Source: Deltaproteobacteria bacterium (GTDB taxonomy: Bacteria; Myxococcota_A; Polyangia; Polyangiales; Houyiibacteriaceae). From it: a stretch of 6,330 bases of DNA. Shown one piece after another: positions 1 to 6,330 of the stretch. The first letter of the stretch is position 1, and every line of letters starts with the position of its first letter. The notes under the pieces were generated by a model, which did not search any database, was not told the DNA's origin, and saw nothing but the letters and a program-made list of their open reading frames with translations. The stretch is taken from NCBI GenBank assembly GCA_027295555.1, contig JAPUKT010000268.1:1-6330 (forward strand), in the 5' to 3' direction. The position numbers were made by a program, and so were the translations under genes.

Positions 1-1046
1 TCGTCTCGTTATTCTATCCGGGGCCGAACTACGGCATCGACTTTGCCGGTGGCACGGAAATCCAGCTTCAGTTCAATGGCGACACCGCACCAGGTGAAGT
101 CCGCAATGCGCTGGAAGAGGCTGGGTACTCGCGACCCGACGTCATCAGTATTGAAGGGGTCGACAACGAGTACATCATTCGCGTGCGCGAGGTGTCTTCG
201 CTGCCGGCGGACCAGATCGACAAAATCCGCGAGTCCCTAGACTTCATTCTCGGCGAAGACGTCGTTCGCGAAATGAAGGTTTCGCCAGGTGGCGACAAGA
301 TCACACTCCGCGTGTCCGGTGAGGTTCACGAGCAGCAACTTCAAGAGGCGCTCGAGGCCGGCGGCGCACACGTGCGCTCCGTGAGCTCCCTTGTTGGAAG
401 CCGTGACCCTCGATACGAGGCGCAGCTGGTCGGCGTCGCAGACGAGCTGCTCACCTCGCTTCAGAAGGCTTTTGTCGATCGCGCGCCAGAGACACCGCTT
501 CGAGTCGAGTGGGTGGGTCCCAAGGCTGGTCAGCAGCTCCGAGACGCGGCGATCCAGTCTTTCCTGTACGCGATCGCGTTCATCATGCTCTACGTGGCGT
601 TCCGGTTCGATCTTCGCTTCGCACCAGGCGGGGTCATTGCGATGTTCCACGATGCCCTGATTACGCTTGGCGTCTACGTGCTGCTTCAAAAAGAGGTCAA
701 TCTGACCACCGTGGCGGAGCTTCTGACCATCATGGGGTATTCGATCAACGACACCATCGTCGTCTACGACCGAATCCGTGAAAACATGGTGCGCGTGCGC
801 GACAAGAGCCTTCGCGAGCTGATCAACATCAGCACTTCGCAAACGCTCTCCCGAACGATCATCACCTCGCTCACCACGCTGCTTTCAGTGGGCGCGTTTT
901 TCTTCCTCGGTACTGGAGTCATCCAGGACATCGCATTTGCCCTTGGCGTCGGCATCGTCATCGGAACGCTTTCCTCGATCTTCATCGCGGCGCCGATCAC
1001 CGAGCTCATGGATCGACGACTGTTCAACCGTCCGACCGGGAGCTAG
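1..1046 (+). CDS. secF: Protein translocase subunit SecF (5'-truncated)
   Basis: The gene enters from the left edge; codons are in frame from position 3 and 347 residues are visible. SecF works with SecD beside SecYEG in the inner membrane and uses proton flow to help pull secreted proteins to the periplasm. Seen, in visible-residue numbers: the family motif GIDFAGGT at 11-18 just after the missing first membrane helix; a long periplasmic segment to VGPKAG at 171-176; then five hydrophobic helices at about 186-202, 207-229, 235-256, 285-303 and 305-332, with the SecF signatures GYSINDTIVVYDR and VYDRIREN near 245-261. The periplasmic part is about 75 residues longer than in E. coli SecF (my recollection of that sequence) and looks like two copies of the usual domain (see findings). 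The stop is TAG. recJ follows after 4 nt, indicating one operon, and secD probably lies upstream. The true start is not in the window. Confidence 0.97.
   Translation, partial: VSLFYPGPNYGIDFAGGTEIQLQFNGDTAPGEVRNALEEAGYSRPDVISIEGVDNEYIIRVREVSSLPADQIDKIRESLDFILGEDVVREMKVSPGGDKITLRVSGEVHEQQLQEALEAGGAHVRSVSSLVGSRDPRYEAQLVGVADELLTSLQKAFVDRAPETPLRVEWVGPKAGQQLRDAAIQSFLYAIAFIMLYVAFRFDLRFAPGGVIAMFHDALITLGVYVLLQKEVNLTTVAELLTIMGYSINDTIVVYDRIRENMVRVRDKSLRELINISTSQTLSRTIITSLTTLLSVGAFFFLGTGVIQDIAFALGVGIVIGTLSSIFIAAPITELMDRRLFNRPTGS
1038..1042 (+). promoter_or_regulatory. Ribosome binding site of recJ
   Basis: GGGAG lies inside the last codons of secF, 8 nt before the GTG at 1051. It decides the recJ start: the GTG just past the secF stop has a well-spaced Shine-Dalgarno, whereas the longest open frame would begin at 937, deep inside secF. 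Confidence 0.7.
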
Positions 1047-1050
1047 CGCG

Positions 1051-2772
1051 GTGGAGACGGCGGATTCGACCCTCCCGACTCCATCTTCGAAACAGGTCAC
1101 CGAATACCGCATCCTGCCCGCCGACGAGGCGGCCTCGGGAATGCTGGCAAGCGCATGCGGGCTCGGTGCAACCGCCGCACAGGTCCTACTTCATCGTGGG
1201 ATTCGAGACGTCGATGAAGCCAAGGCCTTTCTCAGTGCCACGCTTCGGGGCCTGAGCTCGCCAGCGCCGATGGCGGACCGCGCGCTCGCGGCAGAGCGAC
1301 TGTGCCGCGCGATTCGCAATGGCGAGCGCATCGTTGTGTTCGGTGACTACGACGTCGACGGGACGACTTCGGCCCTGATTTTGACCGAGATCATCCAAGC
1401 GCTAGGCGGCGAGGCCCAAACCCTCATCGCAGATCGATTCCGCGGTGGATACGGGTTGAGTGACCCTGCGCTCGATCGATGCCTTGCGCACAGCCCGACG
1501 CTGATCGTCACGTGCGACTGCGGTTCGAATGATCACGAGCGGATCAGTCGGGCCAACTCCCACGGCATCGATGTGATCGTCGTCGACCATCACCTCGTGC
1601 CGGAGGAGGCGCTTCCCGCCCTGGCATTCCTCAACCCGCATCGGCCCGAATGCGGCTTCGCGTACAAGGGTCTTTGCAGCGCGGGCCTTGCGTTCTCGCT
1701 GGGGGCAGCGCTTCGCACCGAGTTGAAAGCCGAGCTCGACATCCGCGCCTGGCTCGACTTGGTCGCCATCGGCACCATTGCCGATCTCGCCCCTCTCACG
1801 GGCGACAACAGGCGCTTGGTTCGCGCCGGTCTCAAAGCGCTCGGATCGTCCCGCGTGAGGCCGGCGTTCCACGCCCTTCGCCAGGTCACGAAGCTTCCCG
1901 AGTCGGCTCAGCTCACCTCGCGGGATGTGGCTTTCCGCTTTGCGCCACGGCTCAACGCGCCGGGTCGCCTGGGCGAAGCGGATCTGACCCTACGGTTTCT
2001 GCAGGCCAAGACGGCAGGCGAGGCGTGGCGCCTCGCCGAAGAAGTCGAGCGCAAGAACGACGAGCGAAAGTCGTTGGCCCGCCAGGCGACCGAGGAGGCA
2101 CACGCCCAAGCCCGTGAAGTGTACGGCGAAGCACCGACGGCCGGCATCGTTGTTGCGAGCGATGCATGGCACCGTGGGGTCGTCGGCATCGTGGCTGCGC
2201 GGTTGGTCGATACGTTCGGTGTCCCCGCGGTGGTCGTCGCCTTCGACGGCGACCACGGCCACGGCAGCGCGCGAACGATCGGCAGCTTCGATGCATACAG
2301 CGCGCTCGAACGGTGTGCCGAGGACCTCACGGCTTGGGGAGGGCATCGCGCTGCTGCCGGTCTTTCGCTTTCAAAGGGAAGGCTCGAGCCGTTCCGTGCC
2401 TCGTTTTCCGAGGTGAGTTTCGAGCCGGGGGCTTCGAGCGAGATGACGACACGAATCGACGTGGAGCTCGGGGGCGCGTACCGCGTGCCCACCCTGGACG
2501 ATCTCGTTCGGCTCGGACCGTTTGGTCAGGACAATCCCGCACCCAGGTTCTTGCTCCACGCCGGCGTCGTCGAGGCGACGGCTGTCGGCCAAGACCGCTC
2601 CCACGCGAAGCTTCGATTGAGGATCGGTGAGGACTCGGTGCGCGCGTTTGCACCGGGCATGTTCTCACGCGTCGAGGGACGGGAGAACGTTCGGCTCGTC
2701 GGAGAGTTTCAGCCCGACCATTGGGTCGGCGGGCATGCGGTCGAGTTTCTCGTGACCGATGTCTTGCCGTAG
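1051..2772 (+). CDS. recJ: Single-stranded-DNA-specific exonuclease RecJ
   Basis: RecJ degrades single-stranded DNA 5' to 3' in the cytoplasm, using metal ions, in recombination (RecF pathway), mismatch repair and base-excision repair. The 573-residue product matches the usual length (E. coli about 577). Seen: DHH-family motif I DYDVDG at residues 99-104; motif II CDCGSND at 155-161, with Asp156 as a likely metal ligand; the name-giving DHH at 179-181; motif IV GTIADLAPL at 241-249, with Asp245; the DHHA1 motif GGHRAAAG at 430-437, preceded by GSARTIGSFDAY; and the C-terminal OB-fold signature LGPFGQDNPAP at 488-498. All expected active-site motifs are present, so it should be active. The GTG start was chosen for its GGGAG ribosome site and its position 5 nt past the secF stop; secF-recJ linkage is known in related bacteria. 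The TAG stop forms the outer end of a hairpin shared with the convergent gene. Confidence 0.97.
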   Translation: METADSTLPTPSSKQVTEYRILPADEAASGMLASACGLGATAAQVLLHRGIRDVDEAKAFLSATLRGLSSPAPMADRALAAERLCRAIRNGERIVVFGDYDVDGTTSALILTEIIQALGGEAQTLIADRFRGGYGLSDPALDRCLAHSPTLIVTCDCGSNDHERISRANSHGIDVIVVDHHLVPEEALPALAFLNPHRPECGFAYKGLCSAGLAFSLGAALRTELKAELDIRAWLDLVAIGTIADLAPLTGDNRRLVRAGLKALGSSRVRPAFHALRQVTKLPESAQLTSRDVAFRFAPRLNAPGRLGEADLTLRFLQAKTAGEAWRLAEEVERKNDERKSLARQATEEAHAQAREVYGEAPTAGIVVASDAWHRGVVGIVAARLVDTFGVPAVVVAFDGDHGHGSARTIGSFDAYSALERCAEDLTAWGGHRAAAGLSLSKGRLEPFRASFSEVSFEPGASSEMTTRIDVELGGAYRVPTLDDLVRLGPFGQDNPAPRFLLHAGVVEATAVGQDRSHAKLRLRIGEDSVRAFAPGMFSRVEGRENVRLVGEFQPDHWVGGHAVEFLVTDVLP

Positions 2773-2792
2773 AGCACCGAACAGGTGCTCTA
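2770..2792. terminator. Hairpin between convergent genes, possible bidirectional terminator
   Basis: TAGAGCACC (2770-2778) and GGTGCTCTA (2784-2792) form a perfect 9-bp stem around a 5-nt loop, GAACA. The stem starts with the recJ TAG stop and ends with the complement of the crotonase gene's TAG stop, so one element closes both genes. Neither strand has a following T-run, so it is not a classic intrinsic terminator; it may instead act as a 3'-end stabiliser or a pause site. The structure is clear; the function is inferred. Confidence 0.5.
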
Positions 2793-3575
2793 GCGCCCCT
2801 TCCACTGCGGCTCGCGTTTTTGAAAGAACGCCGCGAGCCCTTCTTTGGCGTCTTCGGTATTCAGCAGCGCGTAGAGCTGTTCGCGGAGATAGGGCAGTGC
2901 CTTTTCGAGGGGCATGCGCCGTTGCTCGTTGTACGCGCGGAGGCCCCTGCGCATCGCCGTCGGGGATTGCTTCGCGAGGAGGGTGGCGAGCTCGGCGACG
3001 CGTGCGTCGAGCTGGTCGTCGGGCACCACTTCGGTGACCAGTCCAATCTCTTTGGCCTTCGTGGCCGAGATCTTTTCGCCGAGGAGCATGAGAGCGAGGA
3101 GCTCCCGCGGCTGAATCACCCGTTGGAGGACGGCCATGATCATCATGGGAAAGAGCCCGCGCTTGATCTCCGGAGTGCCGAGGATCGCGCTTTCACAAGC
3201 CACCACGAAGTGACAGCACGCAACGATTCCCATTGCGCCGCCCATCACATAGCCGGGCACCCGAGCGATGATCGGCTTCTCGAGCTTGTCGAGTCGGAGA
3301 AGCAGGTCGTTGAACTCGCCCTTCTTCTCGAGCTTGCCCCGGTCCGAGCTCATGCCCTTGAGGTCGGCGCCCGCGCTGAACGCATTACCGGCTCCAGTGA
3401 GTACGATGACCCGCACGTCGTCTGCTTCCTCGGCATCGTCGAGGGCCCAGAGAAGCTCGCTGACTAGCTCTTGGCTGAGAGGGTTCTTCTTTTCCGGCCG
3501 ATTGAACGTGAGGGTCGCGACGTGGCCTTCCTGCTGGACGAGGAGGGCTTCAAAATCACGGTCACCGATTGGCAT
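2790..3575 (-). CDS. Enoyl-CoA hydratase/isomerase (crotonase) family protein
   Basis: Crotonase-superfamily enzymes act on acyl-CoA thioesters, mostly hydrating or isomerising double bonds in fatty-acid or amino-acid breakdown. Residue numbers count from the GTG at 3599 (269 residues). Seen: NRPEKKNPLS at 33-42; the CoA-binding and oxyanion-hole loop AFSAGADLKG at 73-82; the second loop VPGYVMGGAMGIVACC at 114-129; GTPEIKRGLFP at 141-151, where Gly141 and Glu144 match the oxyanion glycine and first catalytic Glu of rat mitochondrial hydratase; then GEKISATKAKEIGLV at 174-188 and a C-terminal helical region ending KREPQWKGR. The second catalytic Glu of classical hydratases appears to be Ala169, so the exact reaction is unsure. 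I prefer the ATG at 3573-3575 (residue 9); a GTG at 3597-3599 adds 8 residues, but neither has a good ribosome site. The gene converges on recJ, diverges from the next cluster and has no visible functional partner here. Confidence 0.92.
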   Translation of the reverse strand: MPIGDRDFEALLVQQEGHVATLTFNRPEKKNPLSQELVSELLWALDDAEEADDVRVIVLTGAGNAFSAGADLKGMSSDRGKLEKKGEFNDLLLRLDKLEKPIIARVPGYVMGGAMGIVACCHFVVACESAILGTPEIKRGLFPMMIMAVLQRVIQPRELLALMLLGEKISATKAKEIGLVTEVVPDDQLDARVAELATLLAKQSPTAMRRGLRAYNEQRRMPLEKALPYLREQLYALLNTEDAKEGLAAFFQKREPQWKGR

Positions 3576-3641
3576 GGCCGGATTCTTCGGTGCCACCACC
3601 GTGAATTCAAGGTGAACCCGTCCGCCCGTAACGCCGCGAGG

Positions 3642-3670
3642 TTGCCGGCTTTTCAGCGGACGTGTAAGGT
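3642..3670 (+). promoter_or_regulatory. Weak sigma-70-like promoter candidate
   Basis: In the spacer between the divergent crotonase and hypothetical genes, TTGCCG (3642-3647) and TAAGGT (3665-3670) are 17 nt apart, the ideal spacing. They match the -35 and -10 consensus in 4 and 3 of 6 positions. The start codon lies 26 nt downstream of the -10. A small inverted repeat, GTAAG-GT-CTTAC (3664-3675), overlaps the -10. A promoter is expected here because the upstream gene points away, but these boxes are only a candidate. I found no convincing promoter for the minus-strand gene in the same spacer. Confidence 0.3.
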
Positions 3671-3686
3671 CTTACGGATACCGACC

Positions 3687-3691
3687 GGAGG
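3687..3691 (+). promoter_or_regulatory. Ribosome binding site deciding a TTG start
   Basis: GGAGG, continuing into a G-run to 3694, stands 5 nt before the TTG at 3697. With this site and the signal peptide that begins right at the TTG, the rare start codon is well supported. Confidence 0.7.
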
Positions 3692-3696
3692 GGGCA

Positions 3697-4251
3697 TTGA
3701 GCTGGCAGCGCGTGGGATGGGGAGCCGTACTCGCAGTGATCTTGTCACTGTCGGCCGCGTCGCGCGTGGCCCACGCCCAGCAACTTCCATCTGGCTCGAT
3801 CCGCGCAACGCCCAAGGGCACCATCGGCCTGGGCCTGGTGGGCGCGGAGCTCGGTCTCATCATTCCGTCGGCCGCAGGTCTCACCGACGTGTGGGCGTTG
3901 ACGGTGTTTCCCGCCGTCGGCGCCGCAGGTGGCGCGCTCGCAGGGTACTTCGCCCTCGACAAACCCGGCCGTGAGAAGGGCTCGGTGGCGGTCCTCGTCG
4001 TCGGGCTCGCGGGGGTCCTTCCCGCGATTCTCGTCACGGCCAAAGGCGTTCGCAAAGAACGGCAGAGCGCCTACGAGCCGCCGACCATCGAAATCCGCAG
4101 CGAGAAAGAACAGCGGGCCTTCGAGCTGGTCGAAGCCGGTCCCGGATTGCTTCGGAGGTCTCGCTCGGGGCTTCGTGTTTCCATGCCCGGGGTATCGTTC
4201 AGCAAGGACCGAACGGAGATGCGGCTTTCCCTCGCATCGGGCGTGTTCTAG
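3697..4251 (+). CDS. Hypothetical exported or membrane protein with signal peptide
   Basis: I do not recognise a family for this 184-residue protein. It starts at TTG behind a strong GGAGG. Seen: an N-terminal signal peptide (MSWQR, a hydrophobic core at about 6-22, then RVAHA with likely signal peptidase I cleavage after Ala27, before QQ); three Gly/Ala-rich hydrophobic stretches at about 41-61, 65-87 and 95-115 that could span the inner membrane; then a charged tail from about residue 117 (KGVRKERQ) to the end, including RVSMPGVSFSKD. It ends in phenylalanine after alternating residues (MRLSLASGVF), which recalls outer-membrane strands, but the protein is too short for an ordinary barrel with three hydrophobic segments. 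tilS begins 10 nt after its stop in the same frame, so the two are probably co-transcribed. Role unknown; an inner-membrane or envelope location is inferred. Confidence 0.8.
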   Translation: MSWQRVGWGAVLAVILSLSAASRVAHAQQLPSGSIRATPKGTIGLGLVGAELGLIIPSAAGLTDVWALTVFPAVGAAGGALAGYFALDKPGREKGSVAVLVVGLAGVLPAILVTAKGVRKERQSAYEPPTIEIRSEKEQRAFELVEAGPGLLRRSRSGLRVSMPGVSFSKDRTEMRLSLASGVF

Positions 4252-4260
4252 CGTCCGTCC

Positions 4261-5223
4261 ATGATCACCTCGACCGTGAGACGGACCCTCCGCGAGCGGG
4301 CGCTCGTCGAAACCGGGGACCACGTGCTGGTCGCGTGCTCCGGAGGGCCCGATTCGACCGCTCTGCTGCATGTGCTGCATTGGGTGCGAGCGGACATGGG
4401 CATCACGCTGTGTGCTGCATCGATCGATCACGGGCTCCGAGCGGAGTCCGCGTCGGAGGTCTTGCAGGTTGGTGACTTCGCCGGCTCCTTGGGGATTCCG
4501 TTTCGGTCGGCAAGCATCGAAGTACCGAAAGAGGGCGCGTCCATTCAGGGACGCGCGCGCGAGCTTCGCTACCAAGCGCTGCACGAAATCGCTCGTGAAT
4601 CGAAGGCAACGCGGATCGCGGTCGGGCACACGCAAGATGATCAAGCCGAGACCGTGCTCGCGCGGATCCTTCGGGGCGCCGGTCTTCGAGGCCTCGGCGG
4701 GATCGAGGCACGGAGGGCCGATGGGGTGATCCGTCCACTGTTCGATTGTCGTCGCGCCGATGTCCTCGCGTATGCCGAAGAACGAAGGCTTCCCTTCATC
4801 GAGGACCCGTCGAATCATCAGCGTGCTTACGAGCGCGTCCGGATCCGCCACGAGCTCCTACCGACGCTTCTCAGAGAGGACGCTCGCGTGGTCGAGCATC
4901 TGTGTGCGCTCGGAGACGAGGCCGCCGAGCTCAACGAGGCGCTCGATGCCGAGGTTCCCGAGCTGCCCGCCCCCGGAGAGCGCTCCTTCAGAGTAGCTGC
5001 GGTGGCGCGCCTTGCGCCTCCCACGCGGGTGCGCTGGCTTCGCCTGTGGCTGGCCCGGGAGACCGGATTAACCCCTAGCCGGAGCCATTTGACCGACGTT
5101 GGCCGACTTCTTACGGCTCCAGGTGAGGTCCTGCTAGGATCAGGGTGGTCTGTTCGCCGCGACGGCGACGAGCTTTTGTTGGAATATCGTGAGCATCGGC
5201 GAACGCGCAGCACTCGCTCCTAG
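4261..5223 (+). CDS. tilS: tRNA(Ile)-lysidine synthetase TilS
   Basis: TilS uses ATP to attach lysine to C34 of the CAU-anticodon isoleucine tRNA. The resulting lysidine changes decoding from AUG to AUA and charging from Met to Ile; the enzyme is normally essential. The product has 320 residues. Seen: the PP-loop SGGPDSTALLH at 27-37; SIDHGLR at 54-60; GIEAQARQ-like SIQGRARELRYQAL at 94-107; GHTQDDQAETVLARILRGAG at 122-141; VIRPLFDCRRADV at 156-168; and IEDPSNHQRAYERVRIR at 180-196, followed by HELLPTLL. The usual Asn of the RN-x-IR motif is Val193. At 320 residues it resembles the short TilS of Aquifex (about 317) and lacks room for the C-terminal domain of the 432-residue E. coli protein. 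No Shine-Dalgarno is visible before the ATG; with only 9 nt from the previous stop, in the same frame, translation may depend on reinitiation. ftsH follows downstream, a pairing common in bacteria. Confidence 0.95.
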   Translation: MITSTVRRTLRERALVETGDHVLVACSGGPDSTALLHVLHWVRADMGITLCAASIDHGLRAESASEVLQVGDFAGSLGIPFRSASIEVPKEGASIQGRARELRYQALHEIARESKATRIAVGHTQDDQAETVLARILRGAGLRGLGGIEARRADGVIRPLFDCRRADVLAYAEERRLPFIEDPSNHQRAYERVRIRHELLPTLLREDARVVEHLCALGDEAAELNEALDAEVPELPAPGERSFRVAAVARLAPPTRVRWLRLWLARETGLTPSRSHLTDVGRLLTAPGEVLLGSGWSVRRDGDELLLEYREHRRTRSTRS

Positions 5224-5333
5224 CCCGAGGGCCGACCAAAGGTTGCCAAACCGCGTCCGCAGCCTCACAGAGATTGAAGGGATAGGGGCCCCATGCTACC
5301 CCAAAGTTTGCTCCCTGCGCCCTGCTTGAGCAT
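5224..5333. other. Intergenic spacer between tilS and ftsH
   Basis: These 110 nt hold no gene that I can support. A TTGCCA (5243-5248) matches the -35 consensus in 5 of 6 positions but has no acceptable -10 at 16-18 nt. There is an 8-bp GC palindrome, GGGGCCCC (5285-5292), and a CCCCATGCTA stretch at 5289-5298. No terminator with a T-run follows tilS. The spacer is long enough for ftsH to have its own promoter, but I cannot place it. A weak GAG at 5328-5330 is the only ribosome-site-like sequence before the ftsH ATG. Confidence 0.4.

Positions 5334-6330
<997 letters not shown>

Noticed and set aside
237..842. Minus-strand open frame (201 codons) opposite secF
   Set aside because: SecF signatures on the plus strand account for the region and the antisense frame has no family features.
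937..1050. Longer recJ reading frame starting inside secF
   Set aside because: It would overlap secF by over 100 nt and add residues unlike RecJ; the GTG at 1051 has a good ribosome site and gives the usual family length.
2721..3467. Plus-strand open frame (248 codons) running out of recJ across the crotonase gene
   Set aside because: The minus strand carries clear crotonase motifs, so this is a shadow; it also overlaps the end of recJ.
4371..4420. Repeated decamer TGTGCTGCAT at 4371-4380 and 4411-4420 in tilS
   Set aside because: The copies lie in different codon phases of a conserved coding region and there is no third spaced copy, so it is chance rather than a repeat array.
3745..4851. 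Long minus-strand open frame (368 codons) across the hypothetical gene and tilS
   Set aside because: It lies opposite tilS, whose conserved motifs fix the coding strand, and opposite a gene with a signal peptide and strong ribosome site; it shows no domain and is typical of antisense open frames in GC-rich DNA.
3639..5247. Shared octamer AGGTTGCC upstream of both the hypothetical gene (3639-3646) and ftsH (5240-5247)
   Set aside because: It only reflects two possible -35 boxes; the second lacks a matching -10, and an octamer shared twice is weak evidence.
5274..5298. Heat-shock (sigma-32) type promoter before ftsH: TTGAAG and CCCCAT
   Set aside because: The boxes are only 9 nt apart instead of about 13-15 and the upstream C-pattern of the -35 is missing, so the resemblance is likely chance even though ftsH is heat-induced in E. 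coli.

Overview
The window is GC-rich and densely coding, with GTG and TTG starts beside ATG. The order secF-recJ followed by tilS-ftsH, together with overall protein character, suggests a Gram-negative bacterium of the former Deltaproteobacteria, most likely Myxococcota. That placement is inference from gene order and sequence style, not from a search.

Layout. Positions 1-1046 hold the 3' part of secF (Sec translocon accessory subunit; start and first membrane segment lie upstream, presumably after secD). recJ (single-strand 5'-3' exonuclease) starts 5 nt after the secF stop and runs 1051-2772, so the two look co-transcribed. A crotonase-family gene lies on the minus strand (2790-3575, or to 3599) and converges on recJ; a 9-bp perfect hairpin with both stop codons in its stem sits between them. 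A short divergent spacer (about 3600-3696) carries a weak promoter candidate and a strong Shine-Dalgarno. It leads into a plus-strand cluster: a signal-peptide-bearing hydrophobic protein of unknown function (3697-4251, TTG start), tilS (4261-5223, tRNA-Ile lysidine synthetase), a 110-nt gap, and ftsH (5334 to the window end, truncated), the membrane AAA+ protease.

How the genes fit together. SecF drives protein export through the inner membrane and FtsH removes faulty membrane proteins, including jammed SecY. RecJ serves DNA repair and TilS serves tRNA decoding. The crotonase is metabolic and shows no functional link to its neighbours. The only gene without a recognised family is the 184-residue exported or membrane protein just upstream of tilS.

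I see no CRISPR array, mobile element, tRNA, rRNA or phage gene. This is mainly a housekeeping region and I do not find a new multi-gene system. The points most worth a second look are an apparent tandem duplication of the SecF periplasmic domain, the use of TAG as stop codon by all five genes whose ends are visible, the shared-stop hairpin between recJ and the crotonase gene, and the unknown exported protein.
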